NCBI RefSeq assembly: GCF_049739465.1
Contig: NZ_JBMHHY010000022.1
Span: 1 to 64,000, forward strand
Direction: 5' to 3'
From: Embleya sp049739465
GTDB taxonomy: Bacteria; Actinomycetota; Actinomycetes; Streptomycetales; Streptomycetaceae
Length of the DNA stretch: 64,000 bases
Shown here: positions 24,269 to 33,146 of the stretch, in pieces
Numbering within the stretch: position 1 is the stretch's first letter
Layout of the letters: each line of letters begins with the position of its first letter
Notes under the pieces: model-generated
What the model was told of the DNA's origin: nothing
What the model saw: only the letters and a program-made list of their open reading frames with translations
Databases searched by the model: none
Program-made: the position numbers and the translations under genes

Positions 24269-26035
24269 TCAGTCCTTGATCTCGCACAGGATCGCGCCGG
24301 ACGTGACCGTGGCGCCGACCTCGGCGACCAGGCCCTTGACGGTACCGGCTCGGTGGGCGTTGAGGGGCTGTTCCATCTTCATCGCCTCCAGGACCACGAT
24401 CAGTTCGCCCTCGGCGACCTGTTGGCCCTCCTCGACCGCGACCTTGACGATGGTGCCCTGCATCGGGCTGGCCAGCGAGTCGCCGCTCGCCGCGGCGCCC
24501 GCCTTCTTGCCGCCGCCGCGCTTGGGCGCCTTCTTCCCCGCGGCCGGGGCCGCGCCGGACGCGCCCAGGCCGGCCGGGAGGGTGACCTCGAAGCGGCGGC
24601 CGTTGACCTCGACCACCACCGTCTCGCGCTCGCCGGGCTCCTGGCCGGTCGGCGCGCCGCCGCCGAACGGGGCGATCGTGTTCGCGAACTCGGTCTCGAT
24701 CCACCGGGTGTGCACCGCGAACGGCTCGGTCGAACCGGTGAGTTCGGGGGCGAACGCCGGGTCCACCACCACCTCGCGGTGGAAGGTGAGCGCGGTCGCC
24801 ATGCCGTCCACCACGAACTCGTCGAGCGCGCGCTTGGCCCGCTGCAGCGCCTGCGCGCGGTCGCGGCCGGTGACGATCAGCTTGGCCAGGAGCGAGTCCC
24901 AGGCCGGGCCGATCACCGAGCCCTGCTCGACGCCGGAGTCCAGGCGCACGCCCGGCCCGGACGGCGGCAGCCACGTGGTGACCTCGCCGGGGGCGGGCAG
25001 GAAGCCGCGCCCCGGGTCCTCGCCGTTGATCCGGAACTCGAACGAATGCCCGCGCAGCGGCGGGTCGTCGTAGCCGAGCGCCTCGCCGTCGGCGATCCGG
25101 AACATCTCCCGCACCAGGTCGATGCCGGACACCTCCTCGGTGACCGGGTGTTCGACCTGCAGGCGGGTGTTGACCTCCAGGAACGAGATGGTGCCGTCCT
25201 GGCCGACCAGGAACTCGCAGGTCCCGGCGCCGACGTAGCCGGCCTCGCGCAGGATGGCCTTGGACGCGCGGTAGAGCTCGGCGTTCTGCTCGTCGGTCAG
25301 GAACGGCGCGGGCGCCTCCTCGACCAGCTTCTGGTGCCGGCGCTGCAGCGAGCAGTCCCGGGTCGAGACGACCACCACGTTGCCGTGGGTGTCGGCCAGA
25401 CACTGCGTCTCCACATGCCGGGGCCGGTCCAGGTAACGCTCGACGAAGCACTCGCCGCGACCGAACGCGGCCACCGCCTCGCGCACCGCCGAGTCGTACA
25501 ACTCGGGGACCTCTTCGAGGGTGCGGGCCACCTTGAGGCCGCGACCACCACCGCCGAACGCGGCCTTGATGGCGATCGGCAGGCCGTTGGCCTTCGCGAA
25601 CTCGACGACCTCGGCGGACCCGGAGACCGGGTCCGGGGTGCCGGCGACCAGGGGCGCGCCGGCCCGCTGGGCGATGTGTCGCGCGGCCACCTTGTCGCCC
25701 AGATCGCGGATCGCCTGCGGCGGCGGTCCGATCCAGGTGAGTCCGGCGTCCAGGACGGCCTGGGCGAATTCCGCGTTCTCCGACAGGAATCCGTATCCGG
25801 GGTGCACGGCGTCCGCGCCGGAGTCCCGGGCGGCCGACAACACCTTGGCCACGTCGAGGTAACTCTCGGCCGGGGTGTTGCCGCCGAGCGCGTGGGCCTC
25901 GTCGGCCACCCGCACGTGCAGCGCATCCCGGTCCGGCTCGGCGTAGACGGCCACACTGGCGATACCGGCATCCCGGCATGCTCGGGCGACGCGGACCGCG
26001 ATTTCCCCACGGTTGGCGATGAGTACCTTGCGCAC
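24269..26035 (-). CDS. accA2: Acyl-CoA carboxylase alpha subunit (biotin carboxylase + BCCP)
   Basis: A 588-residue fusion. The biotin carboxylase part (1-about 450) has KVLIANRGEIAVR, GGGGRGLK (ATP grasp), EVNTRLQVEHPVTE and the C-terminal BC domain. A linker rich in Ala/Lys leads to a biotinyl domain with EAMKMEQP, the Lys being the biotin site. It forms the shared alpha subunit of acetyl/propionyl-CoA carboxylases, giving malonyl- and methylmalonyl-CoA for fatty acids and polyketides. The beta and epsilon subunits (pccB, pccE) and the biotin ligase lie 3.5-6.3 kb away. GTG start after GGAGGGAG. Confidence 0.95.
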   Translation of the reverse strand: MRKVLIANRGEIAVRVARACRDAGIASVAVYAEPDRDALHVRVADEAHALGGNTPAESYLDVAKVLSAARDSGADAVHPGYGFLSENAEFAQAVLDAGLTWIGPPPQAIRDLGDKVAARHIAQRAGAPLVAGTPDPVSGSAEVVEFAKANGLPIAIKAAFGGGGRGLKVARTLEEVPELYDSAVREAVAAFGRGECFVERYLDRPRHVETQCLADTHGNVVVVSTRDCSLQRRHQKLVEEAPAPFLTDEQNAELYRASKAILREAGYVGAGTCEFLVGQDGTISFLEVNTRLQVEHPVTEEVSGIDLVREMFRIADGEALGYDDPPLRGHSFEFRINGEDPGRGFLPAPGEVTTWLPPSGPGVRLDSGVEQGSVIGPAWDSLLAKLIVTGRDRAQALQRAKRALDEFVVDGMATALTFHREVVVDPAFAPELTGSTEPFAVHTRWIETEFANTIAPFGGGAPTGQEPGERETVVVEVNGRRFEVTLPAGLGASGAAPAAGKKAPKRGGGKKAGAAASGDSLASPMQGTIVKVAVEEGQQVAEGELIVVLEAMKMEQPLNAHRAGTVKGLVAEVGATVTSGAILCEIKD

Positions 26036-26249
26036 GATCTGGCTCCCTCCTCAACTGCGGAGAGTCTAGGGATTCGGGGGCGGGCACGATCCGCCGACCC
26101 ACGTCCTCATGGGTACGGCAACCCGCCGTGTTCATGGCCTGCGGTGGAGCTGCCGGCCACGTTGCCGGTGGGGTCAACGTACTCCGGGCGAGCCGGCCAC
26201 CTACCGTCGGGTATACCTGAAACGTGTTGCAGTTTGTTGGTCGAGTCGG

Positions 26250-26462
26250 TCAACCGCCCATGCAGTCGCCGCCGGCCGCGCGCCCGAGCAGCCCGCTTTC
26301 GGGGACGTTCGCCCCGGCCATCTTCCCGCAGTGCTTGCAGGCCTTGGCCCAGGGATTGCCCGCCGGCCCCTCGGGTCCGTACTGGTAGACCCATTCGTGG
26401 TCGTCGTGACCGTCGGCGCACATGTCCCACGCGTTGTTCGGTTCCCGCGCGTCTCGCGTCAT
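26250..26462 (-). CDS. Small Cys/His-rich protein (70 residues)
   Basis: ATG 26462 to stop 26250. The protein is hydrophilic, with MCADGHDDHEW near residue 15 and ACKHCGKM near residue 45, so four Cys/His positions could hold one zinc ion (C-x3-H, then C-x2-C). The end is GDCMGG. No family is recognised. It stands alone between accA2 and a GNAT gene; codon bias and the spaced Cys/His pattern support it as real. Confidence 0.55.
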   Translation of the reverse strand: MTRDAREPNNAWDMCADGHDDHEWVYQYGPEGPAGNPWAKACKHCGKMAGANVPESGLLGRAAGGDCMGG

Positions 26463-26663
26463 TCGACCGCTCCTCTGCTTTTCTCCGTGCGCAGGCTACG
26501 AGCGCGGGCGCCCGGGGGAGGGGAAAACAGGGGAATCGCCCCAGCGTGGGGCGCCCACCTGCACTCGACCGGGCGGCTTTTGGCGTGCGGTGTTTCCCCG
26601 GGACGGGGCCGGCTGCCACGATGTGAACGTCTTCGGCATCCCATGCCTGGACAGGAGGTACAG

Positions 26664-27194
26664 GTGGCAGAGGTGTTCTTGCGCCGGTTGACCCGTTGGC
26701 AGGCCGACCAACAACGGGAATCCGTCGCGAATACGTACGTCCAGACCTACGGCGAGAACCCGCCGGGCCGCCCCGATTTCCTGCGGCGCTATGCCGAGCA
26801 CATCCAACAGCCCGGATTCGAGATGGTCGTCGCCAACGGCGCCGGCGCGGCCGGTTGTACGTACGGCTTCCCGCCTCGGCGGGCCAGTGGCTGGTGGACC
26901 GGATTCCACGGCGAGTTGCCCGAGGACGTCGCGGAACTCGCGGCGGCCGGAAAGGTGTTCGTGATCGTCGAAATGATGGTCGTGCCGCAACACCGGCGAC
27001 AGGGACTGGCCGGCCGGATGCGGGAGAAGTTGCTCGCCGGGACGGACGCGAAGTTCGCCGCGGTGCGGGTGGCCCGGGACAACCACGCCGCGCTGACCGC
27101 CTTCCGGTCCTGGGACTGGGACCTGCTCGGCGAGTGGCAACCGGACCGGGCCGGCGCACCCGCCGACGTCTGGGGGCAGCGACTGCGCGGCTGA
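26664..27194 (+). CDS. GNAT-family N-acetyltransferase
   Basis: A 176-residue protein. The start GTG 26664 has AGGAGG 5 nt upstream and decides the frame start; longer frames are noise. The acetyl-CoA motif is MVVPQHRRQGLAGRMREKLL (about 108-128), following a beta strand FVIVEMM. The N-terminal part contains FLRRYAEHIQQPGFEMVVA. The substrate cannot be told. It converges on an XRE regulator gene, 29 bp apart. Confidence 0.85.
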   Translation: MAEVFLRRLTRWQADQQRESVANTYVQTYGENPPGRPDFLRRYAEHIQQPGFEMVVANGAGAAGCTYGFPPRRASGWWTGFHGELPEDVAELAAAGKVFVIVEMMVVPQHRRQGLAGRMREKLLAGTDAKFAAVRVARDNHAALTAFRSWDWDLLGEWQPDRAGAPADVWGQRLRG

Positions 27195-27223
27195 GCCGCG
27201 GCACACACATGCGGCACCCGCGG

Positions 27224-28060
27224 TCAGTCGCCGTAAAGTTCGCGCAGTACCCGTCCGGTGCGCCGGTCGGCGGGGTAGAACGATTCGATCGAGATCTCGT
27301 CGACGGTGATGTCCACCGCCGTACCGAACGTGGCCACCGTGCTGACGAACGACAACACCTCGTCGCCGTGCCGGATGCCCAGCGGGACGGCGGGTGCGCC
27401 GGGGCCGGCCGCGTTCGGCGGTGCGTCGCCCGGGTAGCCGCTCACCTCGTCGTACAACTCCCGGGTCAGCGGGTCGCCGGTGATCGCGACCTGGCGGCGC
27501 AGCCGGTGCAGCAGGTGCGCGCGCCACTGGGCGAGGTTGACGATCCGCGGCGCCAGGCCCCGCGGGTGCAGGCTGATCCGGTAGGCGTTCAGCGGGGCGG
27601 TGAGCAGTTCGGCGGCCACGCCCTCGGTGAACAGCGCGACGCTCGCGGTCGCGTCGAGGACGTTCCACGCGCGGTCCACGATCACCGCCGGATACGGGCC
27701 GTGGCCGGTCAGGATCTGCCGCATCGCGCCCATCACCGCGTCCAGTTCCGGCGCGTCCAGGCGGCTCTCGTGATACTCCGGAGCGTGCCCGGCGGCCACG
27801 AGCAGGCGGTTGCGTTCGCGCAGCGGGACCTCCAGGTATTCGGCCAGTCGCAACACCATTTCCCGACTGGGCACCGCACGGCCCGTCTCGATGAAGCTCA
27901 GATGCCGGGTGGACACCGCGACCTCGACGGACAGTTCCAACTGGCTCAGCCGCCGGTGCCGGCGCCAGTGCCGGATCAGCTCGCCGGTCGCCCGCCGGCC
28001 GGCGGCGTGCTCGGCGAGGTGCTCGACGGGATGCTCGGTGCTCGTGGTTGCCGAACTCAT
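27224..28060 (-). CDS. XRE-family regulator with MmyB-like ligand-binding domain
   Basis: A 278-residue regulator. The helix-turn-helix lies at about 27-85 (RLSQLELSVEVAVSTRHLSFIETGRAVPSREM). The rest is an MmyB/PAS-like domain of the kind that binds fatty acids or other small ligands in this family (HAPEYHE, GPYPAVIVDRAWNVLDAT, VNLAQWRAHLLHRLRRQV, a C-terminal VDEISIESFYPADRRT). Start ATG 28060. A small membrane protein gene lies 77 bp upstream on the same strand and may be co-transcribed or a target. Confidence 0.88.
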   Translation of the reverse strand: MSSATTSTEHPVEHLAEHAAGRRATGELIRHWRRHRRLSQLELSVEVAVSTRHLSFIETGRAVPSREMVLRLAEYLEVPLRERNRLLVAAGHAPEYHESRLDAPELDAVMGAMRQILTGHGPYPAVIVDRAWNVLDATASVALFTEGVAAELLTAPLNAYRISLHPRGLAPRIVNLAQWRAHLLHRLRRQVAITGDPLTRELYDEVSGYPGDAPPNAAGPGAPAVPLGIRHGDEVLSFVSTVATFGTAVDITVDEISIESFYPADRRTGRVLRELYGD

Positions 28061-28137
28061 GGGACCCGACCGTACGCGGTGCGCCGCCGATCCGGCACGC
28101 CGCGCCCGGTGCGGCCCGGCGGCGCCGGGGCGGGTCG

Positions 28138-28605
28138 TCAGCGCACCGACCTGCGGGCCCTGCGCAGGCCGAACAACTGCAGATCGGCGAAGGCAAGCAC
28201 CACGATCGCCTGCAACACGATCAGCGTGGTGCCGAGCCCGGTCGGGTCGAGCCAGCCCGCGATCGCCATCACCAGGCTGTCCGCGAACCACAGCAGGTTG
28301 AGCCCGATCACCGCACGAACGGCGGTGCGGTGCGGCGTGGTCCGCCGGGCGATTTGCCACACGCCGAGCGCGTAGAGCACCAGGAAGGCACCGAGGCCGA
28401 CCAGGAACGCGGTGGGCAGGCCGAGCGCGGCGTCGAAGGCGGTACAGCCGACCAGCGCGGCCAGCCCCACCGCGCCGGTGGCGATCGCGTCGAGCCGAAG
28501 TGCGACGCGCAGCAGACCGGTGTCGCCGCGCACGGCGGTACCGGTGCCGGCACCGTCACCGGGCCCGCCGGTTGCGAACGTGGGATTGAGGGACTGGGCA
28601 CTCAT
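28138..28605 (-). CDS. Four-segment integral membrane protein
   Basis: A 155-residue protein with a Gly/Thr-rich N-terminus (about 1-30) and four hydrophobic helices (about 40-58, 65-82, 98-114 and 120-138), ending with an Arg cluster. The start ATG 28605 follows GGAGGAG. Family not recognised with certainty; similar small membrane proteins often accompany XRE/MmyB-type regulators in Streptomyces, which would make it a likely target of the downstream regulator. Confidence 0.7.
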   Translation of the reverse strand: MSAQSLNPTFATGGPGDGAGTGTAVRGDTGLLRVALRLDAIATGAVGLAALVGCTAFDAALGLPTAFLVGLGAFLVLYALGVWQIARRTTPHRTAVRAVIGLNLLWFADSLVMAIAGWLDPTGLGTTLIVLQAIVVLAFADLQLFGLRRARRSVR

Positions 28606-28703
28606 GGGCTCCTCCAGGGTCGTCTGCCGACACCCACGACTGTGCCGGGCGTACCGCGGCCGGTCGATTCCCTCGGAGGTAATGCCCGGTGGTCGCGACC
28701 CGG

Positions 28704-29312
28704 TCAGGTCCACAGGTCGATGATGCGTACCTCCAGGTCGGCGAGCAGCCGGCGGAGCAGCGGCAGCGACAGGCCGATCACGTTGCCCGGGTCGCCGTCG
28801 ATGCCGTCCACGAACGGCGCCGCATAGCCGTCCAGGGTGAACGCGCCCGCCACGTGCAGCGGTTCGCCGGTGGCGAGGTACGCGGCCACCTCGTCGTCCG
28901 AGGGGGTGCCGAAGCGCACCGTGGTGGCCGCGACCTCGGACACCCGCCGGCCGCTCGCCCGATCGATCACGCAGTGCCCGGTCAGCAGGACACCCGCGCG
29001 CCCGCGCATCGCCTGCCAGCGGGCCAGTGCCTCGGCGGCGTCGGCCGGCTTGCCGAGCGCGCGGCCGTCCAGTTCGAGCACCGAGTCGCAGCCGATCACC
29101 AGTTCGTCGCCGGTCAGTTCGGCCGCGACCGCGTCGGCCTTGGCCTCGGCGAGCAGCAGCGCGAGTTCGCGCGGCGAGGCGGCGGTGAGCGCGTCCTCGT
29201 CGACGCCGCTGACCTGGACCTTGGGGTCGAGCCCGGCGTCGCGCAGCAACTTCAGGCGCGCGGGGGAGGCCGAGGCGAGCACGAGGGTGCGGGAGGGGAT
29301 GCGGTCGGTCAT
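28704..29312 (-). CDS. maf: Maf-family nucleotide pyrophosphatase
   Basis: A 202-residue Maf/HAM1-fold protein that hydrolyses non-canonical or excess nucleoside triphosphates such as dTTP/UTP. Family motifs: LVLASASPARLKLL at the N-terminus, IGCDSVLELDG (catalytic Asp region), GKPADAAEA and the GIDGDPGNVIGLSLPLL end. It lies in the accA2-pccB block at the same relative place as in S. coelicolor. Start ATG 29312. Confidence 0.92.
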   Translation of the reverse strand: MTDRIPSRTLVLASASPARLKLLRDAGLDPKVQVSGVDEDALTAASPRELALLLAEAKADAVAAELTGDELVIGCDSVLELDGRALGKPADAAEALARWQAMRGRAGVLLTGHCVIDRASGRRVSEVAATTVRFGTPSDDEVAAYLATGEPLHVAGAFTLDGYAAPFVDGIDGDPGNVIGLSLPLLRRLLADLEVRIIDLWT

Positions 29313-29346
29313 GGCGTCAACGTACCGGGGACGGCCCGGCGCCCGG

Positions 29347-29463
29347 TCAACGGCCGAGCAGGAGCAGGCCCAGGATCAGCAGCGCGGGCAGGATCCACAC
29401 GGCGCGCCGCAGCTGGGCCACGGCGCGCCGGGTTTCCTCGGAGAATTCGTCACGGTCGCGCAT
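29347..29463 (-). CDS. Very small membrane protein (38 residues)
   Basis: ATG 29463 to TGA 29347. The protein is a charged N-terminus (MRDRDEFSEETRRAVAQLRR) plus one hydrophobic helix (VWILPALLILGLLLL) and GR. It lies 35 bp upstream of maf, on the same strand as maf and pccE. Similar tiny proteins occur at this place in the Streptomyces carboxylase cluster as I remember it. Function unknown. Confidence 0.55.
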   Translation of the reverse strand: MRDRDEFSEETRRAVAQLRRAVWILPALLILGLLLLGR

Positions 29464-29562
29464 CCGCCCATCGTGCGCCGTGGAGCCCCGGGGGATCCTG
29501 AGTACGAATACTCAAGTCGGCTCGTGCGATTTATCGACGTCCGCCCCGGGTTGTCCGGTCGC

Positions 29563-29760
29563 TCAGAACGGCCACCCGCTCGCCCGCCAGGCACCGGGCC
29601 CGGGCCGCAGCGGTCGGCGGACCAGCCGGGCCGGCGCGTTCCACTGCGACGGGGCCGGTGGGACCGCCGCGGCCGTACCGCCGCTCGCCTTGGCCGCCAC
29701 GACGGTGACGATCACGGCCAACTCCTCCGGGGTGGGTTCACCCCGCACCACCTTGATCAT
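29563..29760 (-). CDS. pccE: Acyl-CoA carboxylase epsilon subunit
   Basis: A 65-residue protein of the small AccE/PccE family, which binds the beta subunit and stimulates the complex. It begins IKVVRGEPTPEELAVIVTVVAA, the signature helix of the family, and ends with a basic Pro/Trp-containing tail (PGAWRASGWPF). Start ATG 29760 follows GGAGG, 72 bp after the pccB stop, so it is probably in one transcript with pccB. Confidence 0.9.
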   Translation of the reverse strand: MIKVVRGEPTPEELAVIVTVVAAKASGGTAAAVPPAPSQWNAPARLVRRPLRPGPGAWRASGWPF

Positions 29761-29832
29761 GGGGACCTCCAGGCCCTGACCGGCCCGGCCCGCCGCGCCT
29801 CGGCACGGCGGGTCCGGCCCGGAGTGGTCCGA

Positions 29833-31419
29833 CTACAGCGGGATGTTGCCGTGCTTCTTCGGCGGCAGCGTCTCGCGCTTGCCGCGCAGCGCGCGCAGTG
29901 CCTTGACCACGTGCGCCCGGGTCGACGAGGGCCGGATCACCGCGTCCACGTAGCCGCGTTCGGCGGCCACGTACGGGTTGCACAGGGTGTCCTCGTACTC
30001 CTGGATCAGCCGCGCTCGGGTCGCCTCGGGGTCGTCCGAGGCGGCGATCGTGCGCCGGTGCAGGATGTTGGCCGCGCCCTGCGCGCCCATCACCGCGATC
30101 TGCGCGGTCGGCCAGGCCAGGTTGACATCGGCGCCCAGGTGCTTGGAGCCCATCACGTCGTACGCGCCGCCGTACGCCTTGCGGGTGATGATCGTCACCA
30201 GCGGCACGGTGGCCTCGGCGTAGGCGTAGATCAGCTTGGCGCCGCGCCGGATGATGCCGTTCCACTCCTGGTCGGTGCCGGGCAGGAAGCCGGGTACGTC
30301 GACGAAGGTCAGCACCGGGATGTTGAACGCGTCGCAGGTGCGCACGAAGCGTGCGGCCTTCTCGGACGCGTCGATGTCCAGGGTGCCGGCGAACTGCATC
30401 GGCTGGTTGGCCACGATGCCCACCGAGCGGCCCTCGACCCGGCCGAAGCCGACCACGATGTTCGGCGCGAACAGCGGCTGGACCTCCAGGAAGTCCGCGT
30501 CGTCCAGGACGTGTTCGAGCACCGTGTGGATGTCGTACGGCTGGTTCGCCGAGTCCGGGATCAGCGTGTCCAGGTCACGGTCGAAGTCGGTGGTCTCCAG
30601 GTCGGCGGCCTCGTCGAAGGACGGCGCCTCCTCCAGGTTGTTGCTCGGCAGGTAGGAGAGCAGGCCCTTGACGTAGTCCAGGGCGTCCTTCTCGTCGGCG
30701 CCCATGTAGTGCGCGTTGCCGGACTTGCTGTTGTGCGTACGCGCGCCGCCGAGGTCCTCCATCGTGACGTCCTCGCCGGTGACCGTCTTGATCACGTCGG
30801 GGCCGGTGATGAACATCTGCGAGGTCTGGTCGACCATCACCACGAAGTCGGTCAGCGCGGGGGAGTAGACGTGGCCGCCCGCCGCCGCGCCCATGATCAG
30901 CGAGATCTGCGGGATCACCCCGGAGGCGATCACGTTGCGCCGGAAGATCTCGCCGTAGAGGCCGAGCGAGACGACACCCTCCTGGATGCGCGCGCCGCCA
31001 CCCTCGTTGATCCCCACCAGCGGGACGCCGGTCTTGATCGCGAGGTCCTGGATCTTGACGATCTTCTCGCCGTACACCTCGCCGAGGCTGCCGCCGAAGA
31101 CCGTGACGTCCTGGGAGAACACGCATACGTGCCGGCCGTCCACCGTGCCGGAGCCGGTCACCACGCCGTCGCCGTAGGGGCGGTTGCTCTCCAGGCCGAA
31201 GTTGGTGGAGCGGTGCCGGGCGAACTCGTCGAGTTCGACGAACGAGCCCTCGTCGAGCAGATACTCGATCCGCTCGCGGGCGGTCATCTTGCCCTTGGCG
31301 TGCTGCTTCTCGACCGCGCGGGCGCTGCCCGCGTGTACCGCCTCGTCGATGCGACGCTCGAGGTCGGCCAGCTTCCCGGCGGTGGTGTGGATGTCGGGAT
31401 CGCCCTGTACTGGGTCCAT
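29833..31419 (-). CDS. pccB: Propionyl-CoA carboxylase beta subunit (carboxyltransferase)
   Basis: A 528-residue carboxyltransferase subunit. Acyl-CoA- and biotin-binding oxyanion loops are visible (GINEGGGARIQEG and the later AYGGAYDVMGSK), with SQDVTVFGGSLGEV and a C-terminal RGYVDAVIRPSSTR. It moves carboxylate from biotin to propionyl-CoA or acetyl-CoA together with AccA2. Start ATG 31419 follows AGGAG; a 31-residue upstream extension of the frame was not used. It is divergent from birA, 103 bp apart. Confidence 0.95.
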   Translation of the reverse strand: MDPVQGDPDIHTTAGKLADLERRIDEAVHAGSARAVEKQHAKGKMTARERIEYLLDEGSFVELDEFARHRSTNFGLESNRPYGDGVVTGSGTVDGRHVCVFSQDVTVFGGSLGEVYGEKIVKIQDLAIKTGVPLVGINEGGGARIQEGVVSLGLYGEIFRRNVIASGVIPQISLIMGAAAGGHVYSPALTDFVVMVDQTSQMFITGPDVIKTVTGEDVTMEDLGGARTHNSKSGNAHYMGADEKDALDYVKGLLSYLPSNNLEEAPSFDEAADLETTDFDRDLDTLIPDSANQPYDIHTVLEHVLDDADFLEVQPLFAPNIVVGFGRVEGRSVGIVANQPMQFAGTLDIDASEKAARFVRTCDAFNIPVLTFVDVPGFLPGTDQEWNGIIRRGAKLIYAYAEATVPLVTIITRKAYGGAYDVMGSKHLGADVNLAWPTAQIAVMGAQGAANILHRRTIAASDDPEATRARLIQEYEDTLCNPYVAAERGYVDAVIRPSSTRAHVVKALRALRGKRETLPPKKHGNIPL

Positions 31420-31510
31420 CGTGCTGGCTCCTGTCAAGTCGAACGGCGGCGATCGGTAGCGTATCCGCGCCACGCCGGCGACCATCACCGCCCTGCCTCG
31501 CGGTGCCTTC

Positions 31511-31516
31511 TAGGGT
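31511..31516 (+). promoter_or_regulatory. Candidate -10 element of a leaderless birA message
   Basis: TAGGGT fits the actinomycete -10 pattern TAnnnT and ends 6 nt before the birA ATG, which would place transcription start on or next to the start codon. No Shine-Dalgarno lies before the ATG, which supports a leaderless transcript. No good -35 hexamer is seen. Confidence 0.4.
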
Positions 31517-31522
31517 GATCGG

Positions 31523-32338
31523 ATGGACTCTCCTTTCACGGATCTCGACCGTCCCCCGCTGCGCGAGGCGGCCCTGCGTCGGGCCCTGCTGGTGCCCGGC
31601 GGGTTGTGGCGCGAGGTGGACGTGCTGCCCGAGACCGGTTCGACCAACGCCGACCTGGCCCGGCGGGCCGACGAGACCGAGGGGCTGGTACTGGTCGCCG
31701 AGTCGCAGGTGGCGGGCCGGGGTCGGCTGGACCGCCGGTGGACCGCGCCGCCGCGCTCGGGGCTCGCGGTGTCGGTGACGCTGGCGCCGAACGAGGTGCC
31801 GGTCGCGCGCTGGGGCTGGCTGCCGCTGCTCGCCGGGGTGGCGGCGGCGTCGGCGGTCTCCCGGGTGAGCGGCGTGGAGGTGCGCCTGAAGTGGCCCAAC
31901 GACCTGCTGGTGGGCGAGCGCAAGCTGGCCGGGATCCTGGCCGAGCGGGCGGGCACGGCGGTGGTGCTGGGCATCGGGCTGAACGTTTCGCTGCGCCAGG
32001 ACGAGTTGCCGGTCCCGACGGCCACTTCGTTGTTGTTGTCGGGCGCCGAGAACATCGACCGGGACCCGCTGCTGCGGGCGCTGCTTCGCGAGCTGGAGGA
32101 GTGGTACACCCGGTGGCGCCTGGCCGAGGGTGATGCGCGGGCGAGCGGCCTGCTCACGGCGTACACCGAGGCGTGCGCCACGATCGGCCGGCGGGTCCGG
32201 GTGGACCTCCCCGCCGGTCCGGCCTTGGAGGGGGCCGCGACTGCGATCGACGACGACGGGCGCCTGGTGGTGACGGGGCCGGACGGGCCGACGCCGGTGG
32301 GTGCGGGGGACGTGGTGCACGTCCGTCCGGCGACGTAG
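31523..32338 (+). CDS. birA: Biotin--[acetyl-CoA-carboxylase] ligase
   Basis: A 271-residue monofunctional biotin protein ligase without an N-terminal DNA-binding domain. Active-site loop AESQVAGRGRLDRRW is the biotinyl-AMP loop; LKWPNDLLVGERKLAGIL is the ATP/biotin lysine region; GIGLNV follows. It attaches biotin to the AccA2 BCCP domain. It is divergent from pccB, so carboxylase and its modifying enzyme share an upstream region. A 160-bp palindrome begins 3 bp after its stop codon. Confidence 0.94.
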   Translation: MDSPFTDLDRPPLREAALRRALLVPGGLWREVDVLPETGSTNADLARRADETEGLVLVAESQVAGRGRLDRRWTAPPRSGLAVSVTLAPNEVPVARWGWLPLLAGVAAASAVSRVSGVEVRLKWPNDLLVGERKLAGILAERAGTAVVLGIGLNVSLRQDELPVPTATSLLLSGAENIDRDPLLRALLRELEEWYTRWRLAEGDARASGLLTAYTEACATIGRRVRVDLPAGPALEGAATAIDDDGRLVVTGPDGPTPVGAGDVVHVRPAT

Positions 32339-32340
32339 GT

Positions 32341-32500
32341 TTTGCGCCCACCCGCCCACCCGTTACGTCGGGTGAATCGCCTGCGGTATTCGGGCATGGG
32401 GTGGGCGCATGTGCGCTGCGGGGCCGTGTCGGACTCACCCCTCCCGCCCGAAAGCCGCCGGCGTCGCGCCCGACGTAACGGGTGCGCGGGTGGGCGCGGA
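32341..32500. repeat. 160-bp imperfect palindrome between birA and a PH-domain gene
   Basis: The left arm (32341-32394) and right arm (32447-32500) are inverted copies about 54 bp long with roughly a dozen mismatches. The core arms are nearly perfect: GCGCCCACCCGC, one mismatch, then CACCCGTTACGTCGGG, in opposite orientation. The loop is about 52 bp. It begins 3 bp after the birA stop and ends 78 bp before the next start. It could be a strong terminator/cruciform, or a MITE-like element with long inverted ends; no clear target-site duplication is seen. Confidence 0.8.
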
Positions 32501-32577
32501 AGTTCTTGGTCTCGGCACGCCTCCGGGCCTTCCCGGGGCGTCGGTTGCACAATCGGGGGACCCCCCGAGGAGGCCCG

Positions 32578-33108
32578 GTGTTTGTTGGCGCTGCCGAGGT
32601 CGATGACGACACGCTCTTTGTGGTGCGTCCGCACTGGATGCATCTTGTGCGTCCCGCCCTCTCCCTCTTTGCCACCGTTGCCGTTACCGGCTTCCTGGCT
32701 GCGTTGTTCTCGCCGAGCGCGGCCAGAGGTTGGATCCTGCCCGCCGTGCTGCTGGGCGGGCTTGCCGCGCTGGTGCGGTGGAGTGTCGCTCCGTGGCTGG
32801 CCTGGCTGGGCACGTTGTACTCGGTCGCCGTCGATCGGCTGATCGTGCGTACCGGTGCGCTGACCCGGGAGACGCGGGTGGTCCCCTTCACGCGCGTGGC
32901 GGATGTACTGATCGAGCACGCGTCGTTCGTGGATCGGATCCTCGGCGCCGGCACCGTCGTGCTGGTGCCCACCGGCGACCGGGAGCGGCTCGAACTCCCG
33001 GGTCTGCCGCACGTGGTGCGCCTGCAGAGCGAGTTGCTCGTACTCGTGGCGCGGGCCGCGCCCGAGCGGAAGAAGCACATGGCAGCGGCCGACCCCGAAC
33101 CTTTGTGA
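32578..33108 (+). CDS. PH-domain (bPH2) membrane protein
   Basis: A 176-residue protein. GTG 32578 is set by GAGGAGG 5 nt upstream. After a short N-terminus come two hydrophobic segments (about 25-45 and 52-75), then a bacterial PH-like domain: YSVAVDRLIVRTGALTRETRVVPFTRVADVLIEHASFVDRILGAGTV. The same arrangement occurs in many actinobacterial membrane proteins of unknown role. It lies 38 bp upstream of the adenylate cyclase gene on the same strand, so they may be co-transcribed. Confidence 0.8.
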   Translation: MFVGAAEVDDDTLFVVRPHWMHLVRPALSLFATVAVTGFLAALFSPSAARGWILPAVLLGGLAALVRWSVAPWLAWLGTLYSVAVDRLIVRTGALTRETRVVPFTRVADVLIEHASFVDRILGAGTVVLVPTGDRERLELPGLPHVVRLQSELLVLVARAAPERKKHMAAADPEPL

Positions 33109-33146
33109 CCCCCGACACGTAGTGTGGCTCCGACGAGAGGAGCCAC

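Noticed and set aside
27195..27223. Terminator between GNAT and XRE genes
   Set aside because: Only short CCGCGG palindromes are present in the 29-bp gap; no stem clearly better than background.
26496..28196. 566-codon minus-strand frame opposite the GNAT gene
   Set aside because: Low-complexity Arg/Pro-rich sequence; the GNAT and XRE genes on their own strands explain the coding signal.
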